Part shown: piece after piece, positions 23,801 through 34,700 of the stretch
Layout of the letters: every line of letters starts with the position of its first letter
How positions within the stretch are numbered: the stretch's first letter is position 1
Source: Anaeramoeba flamelloides
Lineage: Eukaryota; Metamonada; Anaeramoebidae
Direction of reading: 5' to 3'
Assembly (NCBI GenBank): GCA_027625915.1
Contig: JANTQA010000008.1
Span: 6,689,501-6,753,500 of the forward strand
DNA: 64,000 nucleotides
Notes under the pieces: generated by a model
Database searches by the model: none
Told to the model about the DNA's origin: nothing
What the model saw: only the letters and a program-made list of their open reading frames with translations
Made by a program: the position numbers and the translations under genes

Positions 23801-26059
23801 TATTTGTAAATTGCTGATCACTATTAATAATGGTTGATTTCCTAAAATAACTATTAAATTTTCAATTTATGAGGATTTTTTTGGTAATATGAAACAGTAT
23901 TTAAAAAATAAAAACCAATATTTAATATTTAGTTACTTGAATCTTGAAAAATCTATTTGTTAGATGACCTCCATTTTTTTTTTTTTAAGCGTAAAAAAAA
24001 AAATTATCTTTAATCATTTTATTGTTCAGAATACAATAATTTTATGTTTAACAATACAATCAATAATTTATCTTCTCACTACAGTAATTATATTTCTGTC
24101 TTTATATAACTTTTCAAAAATTTAAATTAAATCAAATTATGAAAATGTAGCATAAATTTTCTTCAAAATTAGAATTTACAAATTTAAAAATAATATAAAC
24201 TCCAATTCAAAATTTTTAACACACCAAAATTCAATTTTTGAAAAAAAACTCTTATTTAATCAATTCTCTAAGAAATACCAAATTAAAACCATTAACTAAT
24301 TGAAATGTGAACACTTGTTTATAAATTACAATACTCACAAAACAAAAAAATAAATAATTATCAATACTGTTAAATTATTGGTGTGTTAAAATATTTTTGG
24401 AGAGAGAAAAACAAAAAAAATGTATTGGTAAATTTGTATAAATTTCTATTAGGAATATTGATCGATCAACTGATAAGATACCATCAACTAATTTTATTTA
24501 AGTTCTTTTATTTTGAATAACTTGACTCTTTAACATAATATCAATTGCTGAAAAAAATTTTTGATCGAAAGAAACAGGTTGCGTAATTCAAAAAATGAAA
24601 TGAAAACAAAAAACCAAAAGATGAAAAAATCATTTTCCATTTTTTTCAAGGAAATTCAAAATTATTTCCAATTTGAATGAAATTATATTATTATGATTGA
24701 TTTGAACTGTTTTAGCTGTGTTAAAAATTGTGAATTTTAGTTTATTACCAAAATCGTGGGAAAGTTGGAAAATTGTTGACAAGTATTAACTCCTGAATAA
24801 AATTTTGAATAATATTCTGAATAATAATGATGTTGATATATAAAAATAAAAATAATAAAGTTATTTTTAAAAAAAGAATAAAAAAAAAAAATGGAAAAAA
24901 AAAAAGCCTACAATGAAATCCGCGTATTAAAGAAAATAAAGTTTCTAATTCCTTAACTGTTATTGATTGGTGTCCTAGCAATTGTATCAACTTGATTGTT
25001 TTTGTTGAAATATTTACCATTTTGGCCTTTTTAGGAAATAATTTTAATAAATATAAAAGCAAGCCGTTTGCGCAACAAGAACTGCAATTTGTAGGGAAAT
25101 TTTTACAAATCTTTATAAAAAAGTCTAATAAATTCTCTAAATAAGGTGTCTCAAAACTAGAATAAATATCAAAAATCATAATTACCATTTTGGGGTTGGT
25201 TATAATGAAATGATAATTAATTTTTTTCCCTGTGTTGACGCCTATCATGGATAACAATTTATTTAAAACTAGTTCATTATCAAATTTTTTTACAATTTTT
25301 AAAAGAATTAAACCTAAATATTTATAGCCATAATTCTTTTCAAAAAAGGATAAATGATAAGCGTTGCCTCTAAAAATGATATTTAATATATTAATAATAT
25401 GAAAAAAGAAATTTGTGGAATTATTTTCAATGGATAACAATGATTGAATTAATTCAAAAAGTATCACTGAATAATTAATTGAGCATGATTCAGGATATTT
25501 TTTAAATGCATAGGCCATTGTCAATATTATATCCTTAACAATTATTTTATTGTGAAGAATTGAATTCCGTATTTGATTGCGGATGAAATCCGTTAACAAT
25601 TGAATTGTCCAATTTTGCTCGGGTGGCTTGGGTATTATAATCAGTAAGTCAAAGATACGATTTAAACAATACATTTTGATATTTGGTTCTTTCAATAATT
25701 CGATAAATAATTTGGAAATCAATATCGAAGGTAAAGTGACAATTCTAATTTTATTTTTTTCTAAAGATAAATATTGATCAAAAATAAAAAAAAATTGAAT
25801 AATGCATTCTCTTATTAATTTTTTTTTTTTTTTGGTATTTAATTTTTCAATTTCGTTAATTATTATTGTTTGTTCTTCTTCATTTAAATTGTGTCTTGTT
25901 TTTTTTTTATTTTTAATTAATAAATTATTCATAATTTTGAAATCATTCGTTTCATTAGTTTCTTTATTTCCATTATTTAATTGCCCTTTATTTTTTTCTT
26001 TTTGATTATGGTTGTTAGTGTTGTTGTTAGTTTTGTTGTTGTTGTTCTTATTCTTATTC

Positions 26060-26115
<56 letters not shown>

Positions 26116-29100
26116 GTTGTTGTTGTTGCTGTTGTTGTTGGTGCTGCTATTTTTGTTTATTAAATTCAAATAAAATATTATTATAGTAGATATTTTTACA
26201 AAACCATTTATTGTATTCATAGATCTAATAAACACATTGTTATTTTTTTTTTGAATTGACCTCAAAGTATTTAAAGATATTTTAACTATTTTAAGATTTA
26301 AAAAGTTCTTAATTATTAAGCGAATTAATTCTTTGATTTCATTTGTAGGGATTATTAAATTGTGACTTGGTGTTGTAATTGCAAAATAAGTAATCAAATC
26401 AAATACGACTGATTGTAATTTTTTTTGAATAATCTTTACATTATTATTCTTCTTCTTTTCATTTGTATTCTTGTTCTTGTAATTGTCATTATTGTTATTT
26501 AAATCAATGCAAAAAAAATTATTTAATAATAAAAAAGTAATATTATTATTTTTTAAAAAGGTGATTAAAAGATTACGATTTGAAGTGGTAGAAGTTGATA
26601 GTATTTTTTCAATGAGAAAATTTATAAAATAGAATTGTAATTCCGGATCATAATTTATAGAAATATTTTTTGCTTTTTTATTATTAAGAGAATCGTTTTC
26701 ATTTGGTAAAAAATTTTTTAAAAAAATTGAAAATAATTTCTCATCTAAAGAATATTTGTTTTTATTACCTTCGTTATCATTATCATTCTCTTTTTCTTTA
26801 TTGTTGTCTATTTCTTTTCCCCTTTCTTTTCGTAGTTCTTTCGCAGATACTGAGTGCTTCATTTTTAATTTATTTGCTGATTTAAATTTGGAATTTTGAA
26901 AACTTTGATCATAAAGCACTGAAATGGTTTGAAATAATTGATTTAAAAAATTATTTTCTTTAAAATCATATTTTCGAAATAATTCACTTAAACTAAAATC
27001 CCGAATGTCATTTCTAAATTTTTCATTTATTTTTTTGTTATTTAAAAATTCTCTTGTGATTACACAATTTAAATTTGAGTTATTAATGGGAATTAATTGG
27101 ATATTATATCTTAAAAGAATTAGATTTTCATCTTTTTTTATTTCATTTTCTTTTTCATTTTCTTTTTCATTTTCTTTTTCATTTTCATTTTCATTTTCTT
27201 TTTCTCTTTCTTTTTCTTTTTCTTTTTCTTTTTCTTTTTCTTTTTCTTTTTCTTTTTCTTTTTCTTTTTCTTTTTCTTTTTCTTTTTCCGTTCCGGATTC
27301 TTTTTCTTTTTCTTTTCCTTTTTCTTTTTTCGTTCCAGATTCTTTTTCATTTTCCTTTCCGGATTCTTTTTCTTTTTCGGATTTTTTTTTTTTTAACATT
27401 AAAATTTTCTCTTCATCATATTTTGAAACATTTTTATTGTGTGCTTTTAAAAGATTAATTAACCAATCTGGTTGAAAATTTAAATATGTCCAAAAGATTT
27501 GATCACACAAATTATCAAATAATTCGTTTCCAATGAATTTTATTTCAAATTCTGGATAATTTAAAATTAATGGTTGAACAGTTAAAAGTAAATTAATCAA
27601 GATATTAAAGTCAAATGTTTTTGTTGTTTGTAAATCATATTCAATATATTTAGTTTTATATTCTTCCATATTATCAAAATTTATTGGTAAATTATTCAAA
27701 ATATTAAGAAAATTTTCTTCTGGGAAAATTATTTTTGGGGTGTTTTCTCGACTATTTAAAAAAAAGTTTGAATAATTTTTAAAAATTATTAAAAACTTAT
27801 TTAAATATTCTTCAGTTATAATATCAAAATTAAAAATTTTTAAAATTAAATCAAAAATTTTTTGTCGAAAGATTTGGTAATTCAAAGGTAATAATATAAT
27901 TTGATCGAAAAAGGAGAAGATATAAGAAATTTCAATTAAAATATTTACAAATTCTCCCAGCTTTGGTCTTCTGATTGTTTTGATTCCTTTATGTTTTATT
28001 ATCATTTTCTTTAATACTTTTTTATTTGTTAAAAATAGAGTTACAATTTTGTTTAATTCTTGGAAAAAAAATTCTACTATAATTAAACAATAAATTTGAA
28101 AATCATTTAATTTTATTCCATTGTCATTTAAATTTAATTGTTCGATCTTTTAGATTTGTTTGTTGGTTAGTTAGTAAAAAAAAAATAAATAAAATTTTTA
28201 TAAATAGTAAATTGAAATAATAAGAAAAGCAGTGAATTAAAAGAATTTGTTGTTAAAAATATGAAGAAAATTATTTTTCTTTTGGATAAATCGGAATGAT
28301 CTCTTTAATTCTTTTATATAATATCGTTTTTAAAAATAAAATTATTTAATAAGAATAAAAAAAAATTGAAAAATTTAAAAAAAAAAAACAATATAGATTC
28401 ATATCTTCTAAAAAAAAGAACTCCCTTTTTTATAATACTTTTTTGTGATGCAGAATTTACTTCAGTGGTGGTATAGATATAAGTATCATTTCTTAAAATT
28501 GTTTACATTTTTTTTATATGGTTAAATTTTATCTAGTGAGCATTTTTAATTGTTTTTTTGATTAATTTTAAAATTTTTATTTTAACTTCTAAAGGCTTGA
28601 TTGATTTTGTAATGAATATAAATTACGGAAAGGAAAAAATTTCTCAACTTTAAAACTAAAACTGAAAGTAATAGGAAAAATTTGTGAAAAATGAATAATT
28701 GTACTTTCTCAAAATTTTAGAAAATAAAAATAAAAATATATTTAACATCTCTAAATAATCAAAAAAAAAATCAAAGTAGAAAGGTGCTTTCAGTGATCTT
28801 TTCATTTTTAAAATTGTTTTAAGATGTTTTTTGAAATTAAAATGGATTTTTAGAAAATGTTTATAATAATATTAATTAGCACAAATTTTACAATTTTCCA
28901 TCTTTCCCCTGACTAAATTTCCTTTATATTGGGAAGAAGAGTTACAAGGAAAAGATCAAGTGGTTACTTGATAATACTTGTGATACTGGAACACGAAAGG
29001 AAGATGTGAATTGGAAATAAAAACGTAAAAGGTAAAGGTAAAAAATATCAATCGGTTAAAGCAAATCAGATCAAAAAGAAATTATAAATTAAACAATTTA

Positions 29101-32100
29101 ATAACGATCCCCTCTCAAATGAACATTCATGATCAATTCTCAAAATAAATTCAATTAACCAAAAGCATCGTGAATGTGATTTTGGGGTGTTCTTAATTCG
29201 ATGATAGCATTGGTTGTTTTTTTTTTTTGATTTTTTACCAATTGCTTATTAGAAACTCCACCTTAAATTTCTTTTTTTTCTTTTATAATTTTTTGAAATT
29301 TTTCTTTTTGCTTTTTAAACATAAAAATAATTTGGGTATGTCTTTCCCTTGAATAACCGCGAAATCTATGTTTTTATGCTTAAATTACCTTTTTAGAAAT
29401 TTAAGTAAAAAGTACATTTAGAGTGTAATTTACACTTCTTAAATAATAATAATAATAATAATAAAAAGCCAGGATTTTGAAAACTCAAAAAATTTTCATT
29501 TTTTTTCCTAACTGATCTCATTGGATAAAATTTGTGAGACTTTCAAACAATACCAAGTATACTTCTTTTGTATTAGGGAAATTTCAGCCCGAAATATAGT
29601 TCTTAAGACTGTTTTTTTTTTTTTTTTTTTTGAAGCAAAATTATTGTTCATTTCATTATTGTAATTTATCACACTTTTATAGATTAATTTAGGAAGCAGA
29701 CTATTTTTCCTTTTTTTAAAAATTTTCATTGGAACAACCTTACTTTAAAAAATATTTTTTGAGCCACAAGAGATATTGAAATTTTTTAATTAAAATATCA
29801 CCCACTGATCTATTTGCGAAACGAATAAAAGTAAATCAGAGTTGAATCAATAATTTTCAATTTTTTTGAACATTTTTTTTTGATTAAATTTTTGGTTTTA
29901 TTAGATTATGGTTTTGGATCTAGAAGTGTGTTTATGCAAATGATTGAAAGAAATCATAGAATAATACAAAAAAATAGACCCAAAAAGGTGTGTATTTTAA
30001 ACAAATTTTTTATTTTTTTAATACCAAACAAGATAGATCGCCTTTTGGAATAAACTTGTAGAAATCAAAAATGAAAAAAAAATTTCAAAAGTATATTTTA
30101 GATGATTTGTTTGATCTTTATTTTCTTATTTTGTATAAATACAAACAAGGGATTACCTTGAATTTTTCTCACCATTACTATTTATTATTTTTTTTACAAA
30201 AAAATTTTTTTACAAATTTGTTTTCGAAATTCTTTTTTGGGATATTTTTGTTCTCAAAATAAGTATAAACAAAGAATATTGATTCAAAGATAAAAGCAAA
30301 AAAATTGAAATATCAAAAAAAAAAAAAAACAATTAAAAAAGATTCAACTCGAAATAAAAGGAAATATGGTTTAAAAAATAGTGAAAGCAATATTTAGAAT
30401 TATTTTGTTTTTTACAATGAGCTTGGGAAATGAATTGGTTTGTAATCAGGCAAACCCATCCAATAATCTTATATTTCTGAAGAGGGATTTAATAAATATC
30501 CTATTTTCCTTTGACCAATCTAAATTAGATGAATTAAATTGAAATAGGATTTTTAACATTTTTTTTGGAAATTCTTTAGAAATAAAAAAGTAATTTGTTA
30601 ATCAAAAATTTTACAAACAAAAGTTTTTCTCATAAAGAATTAAAAATAAAACCAAATAAAGCGTTAGTAATTGTATCAAATGTTACAGATAAGATCAAGA
30701 AATAAATGATTTTTATTTATTTTTTCTTGATCAATCTTTTCATTTTTTTGATTTCCTTTTTTTAATTGGTATATAAAAAAATTATATTAGGATATATTCC
30801 ATCTCATATATTTATTAAAATATTAATTTGTTTCGTTAAATAAATCATTTTAATGATTTCAATTTTGAATAAATTGTTGCAATCAAAATTTGTAAAATGT
30901 TACTCTTCCACTTAAACAGATTTAGTTCTTACGAAAACCTTGACGAAAAAAAGGTTTTTAGAATTTAAAAAGACATTGTTCGATTTTTATAAGACTTAAG
31001 AGATAGAATCCAGAAAGTGAAACGAAAATGAAGTTACTTTTAATTCTTAAATGAGTGTAATACATTTTCTTTATATGAAGAGAATATTTCTTTTTGTTTT
31101 GTTTTTATTTAAGTAAACTGTCGACAATTGACAGAATTGTAAAGAAAAAAATACTAATTTCATGATCTAAAGAGAGGGCTTTGCATCAAAAGAAAGCAGA
31201 AAATACTTTATTTTTTTTTTCGGATAAATTCTAAGAACTGGCTTTTCACATTTATTGACAAATCAAAATATAAAGATTAATTAATGATGGTTTGTATTTA
31301 AAAATCTTTTAGTTGATTGATTCTCTCTGTTATTTTTATATTCAAAACAAGAAAAAATCAATGATCAAAGTATTGTTAAAGACGCAAGTATTTGTTGTAT
31401 TTTTGGTTGTTGTTGATTTGTTGCTCAGAACAAAAAGGAAAAAATAAATAAAAAAAAAAGTAAAGAGATAAAAAAGATCTTACTTGTTTGTATATTCTTG
31501 AAAAAATATTACACAAGATCTTTACTGCTGAATTAATGAGATCGAAAATTCCTTTGGAATACAAAATATTTTGCAGATTTTGGGATCTTGATAGAATGTT
31601 TAGGATTCTTAAAGAATAGCCAAATTGTAAATCTTTTGTTCCCTGAAGGATATTTTCTTTTGTTGGTGAATTTGCAATTTGATAGACTGTGTTTTGAAAT
31701 TTTATTTGTGTTTGGTTTTTTAATGAGAAGAGTTCGAAAACAAATTGAATAATTTTTTTGAATTATGTTTTAAAAAACAAAGCGCAATTGAAAAAACAAA
31801 AAAGAAAATTGGAAAGAAACAAACCTTTTATTAAATCTCTTTTGAAGTAAATAAAAAATTTTGTGATTTCAACCAGGAAAGAGGTTGATTGTTGTTTCAA
31901 TGCAACAGATGAATTCTGAAAAAAGGTAGGAAATTTATTTTTTTTGGGATTTGGCTCCCAATCAGAATAAAGAGAGAGAAACCCTTTTGAAAATTTTACA
32001 AACGACAAACTTAAATTGTTCTATATTTTGAGAGGGGTAAATTTGAAATTAAAGAAAGGTAATGTCAAAAAAGAAGTCCAGAAATTTTTAAAGTGGATTG

Positions 32101-32295
32101 TTAGTATGAAAACCTAATTAAAGATCTGGTAAAAAAAATCCCAAAAGAAAAGAAGAAGCATACTTCTTTTGTGTTTAAAACTGATTTCCATAATTTGTCA
32201 AGTTCGGAATTTTCAAAAGTGCAGTGCTTTTTGAGAACTGTGTTGAGTATTGTTTCTTCAGTTGTTTGGTTTTTTTTTTTTTTAATCCAAAACAT
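11670..32295 (-). CDS. giant BEACH-domain WD40 protein, seven exons, 3,588 aa
   Basis: Seven exons on the minus strand join in frame from an ATG at 32295 to a TAA at 11670: 32295-32164, 32020-31825, 31686-31484, 28146-24912, 22165-20870, 18352-14607 and 13628-11670. The summed length is 10,767 nt, exactly 3,589 codons, and every junction is GT-AG with matching phase. The order is the classical BEACH layout: long alpha-helical (armadillo-like) N-terminal half, ConA/laminin-G-like domain at about 1280-1600, further helical region, PH-like domain at 2750-2850, BEACH at 2852-3151 and WD40 repeats at 3310-3588. BEACH proteins are cytoplasmic scaffolds for vesicle traffic, lysosome size control or selective autophagy; which subfamily this is (LvsA/WDFY3, neurobeachin/LRBA, LYST) I cannot decide, and no FYVE domain is seen. 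Long EK/EN and poly-N runs interrupt it. The first exon could be preceded by another, but the ATG is a reasonable start. Confidence 0.88.
13629..14606 (-). other. BEACH gene intron 6
   Basis: 978 bp, donor gtaata at 14606 and acceptor 'tttag' at 13629, phase 0. Most of it is the inverted-repeat element E1 at 13738-14427. A poly-T run (minus strand) lies directly after the donor. Confidence 0.8.
13738..14427 (+). mobile_element. E1, 690-bp terminal-inverted-repeat element (non-autonomous)
   Basis: The ends are exact inverted repeats: 'cagtcaaaggggccca' at 13740-13755 and 'tgggcccctttgactg' at 14408-14423. The interior has no transposase-like frame, so this is a MITE-like DNA element. An internal 'ggaaaatgaagtgaaaa' recurs in related copies at 9065-9560 and about 33110-33330; the left end recurs at 60310-60428. 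I could not define a target-site duplication. It lies wholly inside BEACH intron 6. Confidence 0.75.
14607..18352 (-). CDS. BEACH gene exon 6: helical region, PH-like domain and start of BEACH
   Basis: Residues 1688-2936. It opens with [19 protein letters not shown], typical of the helical segment that follows the ConA-like domain. A charged, asparagine-rich stretch runs to about 2745. The PH-like domain begins near '[18 protein letters not shown]' and carries '[17 protein letters not shown]'. BEACH starts at about 2852, with '[20 protein letters not shown]' and '[18 protein letters not shown]', ending in RDLSKP at the donor. Confidence 0.92.
18450..19615 (+). mobile_element. LINE (non-LTR retrotransposon), reverse transcriptase part, broken
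   Basis: Read on the plus strand in several frames this gives reverse-transcriptase blocks in the right order: '[20 protein letters not shown]' (18500-18570), '[19 protein letters not shown]' (18668-18730), 'IVTIDIQKC' (18745), '[19 protein letters not shown]' (18870-18940), '[15 protein letters not shown]' (18975-19020, the active-site box with FTDD) and downstream '[16 protein letters not shown]'. Stops and frame changes show the copy is dead. The same family lies at 57930-59240, 36085-36335, 60095-60245 and 60429-60522. It is antisense to the BEACH gene. Confidence 0.85.
19615..19960 (+). repeat. double-hairpin repeat (family P) lodged inside the LINE
   Basis: Contains the family P words: 'tcgttaggttttttt' after the LINE break, 'gaattcaaaagactagaaaa', 'gattttactctatccgtttg' and 'cacctgacggaacttgacga'. 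LINE-type coding sequence resumes after it. The same family is at 20320-20710, 23405-23645, 52600-53100, 53495-53665 and 57440-57900. Confidence 0.65.
19960..20275 (+). mobile_element. LINE 3' coding end with zinc-knuckle-like domain
   Basis: An open frame whose product ends in a C-x2-like/H-C cluster typical of the tail of many LINE ORF2 proteins: '[11 protein letters not shown]', then '[11 protein letters not shown]'. Comparable tails occur at 49960-50310 ('CPLCLKYKQKE', 'CPSYENNR') and on the minus strand at 53110-53445 ('CDLCKKYLNLEKDE'). It belongs with the reverse transcriptase upstream, from which it is separated by a family P repeat. Confidence 0.65.
20320..20710 (+). repeat. family P double-hairpin repeat, two tandem units of about 185 bp
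   Basis: Each unit starts with 'aagtgccgtagagtgcctaa', then has hairpin 1 ('tccagaattcaaaagaat' pairing with 'attcttttaaattctgga' around a 'tcaaagattta' loop), a 'cctaacg' spacer, and hairpin 2 (a 'ggttttttttaattt' arm pairing with 'aaattaaaaaaaacc'). The second unit follows directly. The G+C-rich gtgccg words stand out in this AT-rich DNA. Confidence 0.75.
20870..22165 (-). CDS. BEACH gene exon 5: ConA/laminin-G-like domain
   Basis: Residues 1256-1687. It begins after 'aaatag' with [16 protein letters not shown], then '[17 protein letters not shown]' and '[12 protein letters not shown]', the hallmark entry of the concanavalin-like fold found upstream of PH-BEACH. '[15 protein letters not shown]', '[15 protein letters not shown]' and '[13 protein letters not shown]' are later strands. 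A run of about 90 residues of EN/KN/EK repeats is inserted between two strands. It ends EINE|C at a gtaagt donor. Confidence 0.92.
22545..22948. mobile_element. foldback element with 125-bp inverted arms
   Basis: The left arm 22545-22671 and right arm 22821-22948 are near-perfect inverted copies; each carries 'ttcctcaagggacaggaaac' or its complement and 'ttgtgattttttcattaact'. Only a few mismatches separate the arms. The 150-bp centre has no coding content. The structure resembles a foldback transposon or a snapback insertion, and it would form a long hairpin in the BEACH pre-mRNA. Confidence 0.85.
23405..23645 (+). repeat. family P double-hairpin repeat with 10-bp period leader
   Basis: The leader at 23416-23480 is a run of degenerate 10-bp units (aagtgccgtt, aagtgccgtc, gagtactgta, gagttccatc, aagtgcagtc, aagttcctag). 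Hairpin 1 follows ('ccagaattcaaattgata' and 'tcttttaaattctgg'), then hairpin 2. This is the clearest view of the leader's period. Confidence 0.7.
24190..24745 (+). repeat. dispersed repeat family R5, copy 3 (in BEACH intron 4)
   Basis: Collinear with 3105-3665: 'caaaatttttaacacacca' at the left, 'ttattggtgtgttaaaata' about 190 bp on as the inverted partner, then 'attgatcgatcaa' and 'tttgaatgaaattat' near the end. Confidence 0.65.
24912..28146 (-). CDS. BEACH gene exon 4: N-terminal helical (armadillo-like) region
   Basis: Residues 178-1255. The reading frame begins upstream of the first internal ATG: after the acceptor 'ctaaaag' (with a 'ctaac' branch-like site) it reads [20 protein letters not shown]. 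It is mostly leucine/isoleucine-rich helices ending [13 protein letters not shown] at the donor. It includes a KE/EN-rich block encoded by AAAGAG/AAAGAA hexamers at 27130-27380 and an asparagine run encoded by AAT/AAC at about 26040-26115. Both are low complexity and likely length-variable. Confidence 0.88.
26040..26130 (-). repeat. trinucleotide repeat coding poly-asparagine
   Basis: More than twenty ATT/GTT units on the plus strand (AAT/AAC codons on the gene strand), inside BEACH exon 4. The antisense open frame rich in I and V is only its shadow. Confidence 0.85.
27130..27380 (-). repeat. hexanucleotide repeat coding (EK)n and (EN)n
   Basis: Tandem tctttt/tcattt units on the plus strand, giving alternating E-K and E-N residues on the gene strand. 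Highly repetitive and probably polymorphic in length. Confidence 0.85.
29285..29470 (+). mobile_element. LINE 3' end, decayed
   Basis: Matches the last 180 bp of the copy at 49960-50310: 'gtatgtctttccct', 'aaatctatgtttttatgctt' and the terminal 'agagtgtaatttacacttct' followed by an (AAT)n tail at 29445-29463. The simple-repeat tail is typical of this LINE type. Confidence 0.6.
29745..30850 (+). repeat. dispersed repeat family R1, copy 2
   Basis: Collinear with 1800-2935. Landmarks: 'agagatattgaaa', 'gattaaatttttggtttta', 'tagaaatcaaaaatgaaaaa', 'ggaaattctttagaaataaa' and terminal 'attaaaatattaat'. It acts as the empty-site reference for the foldback at 40203-40583. Confidence 0.6.
31484..32295 (-). 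CDS. BEACH gene exons 1-3 (N-terminus)
   Basis: Exon 1, 32164-32295: [18 protein letters not shown] to SVLNTKE at a gtatgc donor, 44 codons. Exon 2, 31825-32020: [20 protein letters not shown] to [13 protein letters not shown] helices, ending one base into a codon at gtttgt. Exon 3, 31484-31686: begins after 'aaacacag' and reads [16 protein letters not shown] to FSRIYKQ. The two introns between them are 143 and 138 bp; the first has an 'actaac' branch-like site. The phases 0, 1 and 0 are all consistent. No recognisable domain; amphipathic helices as in other BEACH N-termini. The start ATG is inferred; the frame continues two codons upstream, so a further 5' exon is possible. Confidence 0.72.
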
Positions 32296-34420
32296 TCGAG
32301 ACTCGGGTTTGAAAAGTGAAAACAGAAGGCCTCAAAAAGTATTGTGAACAAAAAATTTGGGTTTTTAAAAATAAAAGACTCTTTAAGTTTCTTTTTTATT
32401 TTTTTGTTTCAATTCAAGAGAATTTTGTAAATAACAAAAATATGAAAAAATGATTATTTTTCAGAAATTGAAAAATTGGCTTTTCTTGAAACAAATAAAG
32501 TATTCTGTAATTCATTTTTAAACAAGTTACCAATGACGTTTGGTTATTTCAAAGTTAGAACTCTGAAACATTGAAGATTTTTTGTCTGGAAAAATGATAG
32601 GAATCTCAAAACCTATCTTAATTAAAAAGTAAAAAGGGTCAAAAATAGAATGTTTGGAAGGCAAATCTTCAGAGCAAAAATTTTACACTACTCTAAGTTG
32701 TTGATAAAAACAAAGTGTATAGTTTGAATAAAGACTTATCATAAATTAGATCGGAGTATTTGATTATTCTAGAAGAAAAAAATTTCCTGATCTTTTCTCG
32801 TATGATATTTTTTCATATTTTGGATTGAAATCAAAAATCTATCATTTGTAATACTTTCTTTTGATACGTTTTGGGTTCGGTCTTTATGGTAATGAAAGGA
32901 ATCAACACAGAATTCTTCAATGAAAAAAAACAAGAAAATATGACCAAGTTCAATATAAAAGATTTGAAAGAAAAAGAGAAGTTTCTTTGTTACAAATGAA
33001 CAAAATACCACAAAAGAATTCTTCTAATATCAAAAACATCTTGTAATTTTAAAAATTTTTCTTCTTCCATTTTACCAATCTTTGAATTATCAATGGGAAA
33101 AAAATATAAACTTCATTTTTTAGTCTTTTGTAAATATAGTTCTCAAAGAAGTAGGTTGTAATTTGATCTCGTTTTAAAAAAGAAAATTGTAAATGAAGTG
33201 AAAATTTTTGTCAATTATGAATTCAAATACCAGATATAAATGATTTTTAAGGACTACCAGAATTTTTTCTTATGTGAAAGCTGAAAATAAATATTACAAC
33301 ATAAAAAACCTTTGATTTGATTATTTGTCAAAGGAAAATTAAAATATTAAAAATTTTTGGTTTTTTTTTAGAATTTGATAAATCATTTCTTGAAAACAAA
33401 TTATTGATCCAAAAACGTTTCGAAAATTCTCAAATTTAGTTTAGTAAAATTAAAAATATACATTGTTTATCTATTTGTTACTTTACACTCTATAAATATT
33501 TAAAGTAAATTTGTACATTTAAATTTAAGTCAATAATACTTGAAAATAATACAAAAGGAAAGAAAAGTATCGTTTTAGTCTAGAAATGTTGAATCGGAAT
33601 ATTTTCTAGAGATTTCCAAATTGGATTTGTGAAAAAGTTTATCAAAATTATAAATTTTAGAAAAAAAAACCCTAGATTTAAACTTTTAACAAGATCCCTA
33701 AATTGAAGTATTCTTTTCAGCTTAAGAGACTAATCTGTATTAAATTTTTTTAGTTAAATTTAATGGAGATTGAAAAAATAAACTAAATTTCAGAATAAAT
33801 GGCCAAATTTTTATTTATTTATTTTTATTATACTTCTTTTTATTTTATATCTAGTAGAAAACCAAATATTTCTAGTGTTTAGAACTGAATATTAAAATAG
33901 TAATTTTTTTATTATGATAGATAACTCCAATTTATCAAAATATTTATTCTCAAAATTTGATTATAAATGGGCTAATTATTTTGAAATCGAGTTTATTTTT
34001 TCAATTACTTAGATTTGAAAAATACTGTTTATTTTCAATATTAAACATATTCCTAGATAAGGAATCCTTATTTAGAAATTGGTCATAAAATAAACAATTC
34101 ACTTTTACTTTTTAAGAATCAACCAACTTACTGATTGTTTAGATATAAGAGAAATAATAAACCTCCGATTAGAGTTCATATTCATAAAAAAGAAATAACT
34201 GTAAAAATGATATTTTTCAAAAAAAAACCCAAAATGTAAAAAAAAAATTGGGAACTTCATTATGATGTTTTGTGGAAAATATCCCAATTTCTTTTAGGAA
34301 ATTAAAATTATTGACAATATTATTTTTTTTTGTAAATATATAAATTTTATAAAAAATTACAAATCTGTACTTTTCTTAAAGTTTATAACCGATTTTCAAA
34401 CAGGTTTTTTTGTAAAAAAA
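32296..34420. other. upstream of BEACH gene: no firm gene
   Basis: A minus-strand frame at 32769-33011 has a protein-like second half but no splice path into the BEACH gene that I could find. 33110-33330 resembles E1 ('gtaaatgaagtgaaaattt'). 33780-34030 is related to 41440-41950 ('aataaactaaatttcagaat', 'tagaactgaatattaaaat'). Confidence 0.45.
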
Positions 34421-34429
34421 AAATCATAA

Positions 34430-34700
34430 AAATAAAAAAAATAAAAAGTAAATCAGAAAGAAAAGAAAGAAAAAAATGATATAAAAGTAATAAAAAAAGA
34501 AAGGAAATAAAGATGCTAAGTATTAAAAAAAAAAAAAAAGCAAAAAGTAAAACAAAAAATAAAAAAAATTAACTAAATTAGAAAAAATTTTTCTGAACAA
34601 TAATTGGGAATTTATTTTAAGAAGAATACTGAATAAAAACTATAGAATAACTTCTATTTTTTCATAAAACTGGGTAATATTGACTGAAAATTGAGTTTAT
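34430..34700 (-). repeat. partial copy of repeat family T
   Basis: An A-rich block followed by 'tctgaacaataattgg' and 'agaagaatactgaataaaaa'. On the minus strand this resembles the front of 37430-37750. It sits next to and inverted relative to the copy at 34880-36060. Confidence 0.35.

Larger units (their letters stand above)
22166..24911 (-). other. BEACH gene intron 4
   Basis: 2,746 bp; donor gtaggc at 24911 (weaker than the others), acceptor 'caaatag' ending at 22166, phase 1. It contains a foldback element (22545-22948), a family P hairpin repeat (23405-23645) and a family R5 repeat (24190-24745). The stretch 22948-23400 holds nothing I recognise. Confidence 0.75.
28147..31483 (-). other. 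BEACH gene intron 3
   Basis: 3,337 bp; donor gtaaga at 31483, acceptor 'aaaag' at 28147, phase 0 on both sides. It holds an R1 repeat (29745-30850) and a LINE 3' end (29285-29470). The parts 28150-29280 and 30850-31480 show nothing recognisable. Splicing across it joins RIYKQ to IEQLNLN. Confidence 0.7.

Noticed and set aside
27005-27475. 156-codon plus-strand frame rich in FSFS
   Set aside because: Antisense shadow of the (EK)n repeat in BEACH exon 4; no independent signal.
32769-33011. 80-codon minus-strand frame, considered as a 5' exon of the BEACH gene
   Set aside because: No usable donor leads into exon 1, and exon 1 already starts with an ATG after a plausible leader.
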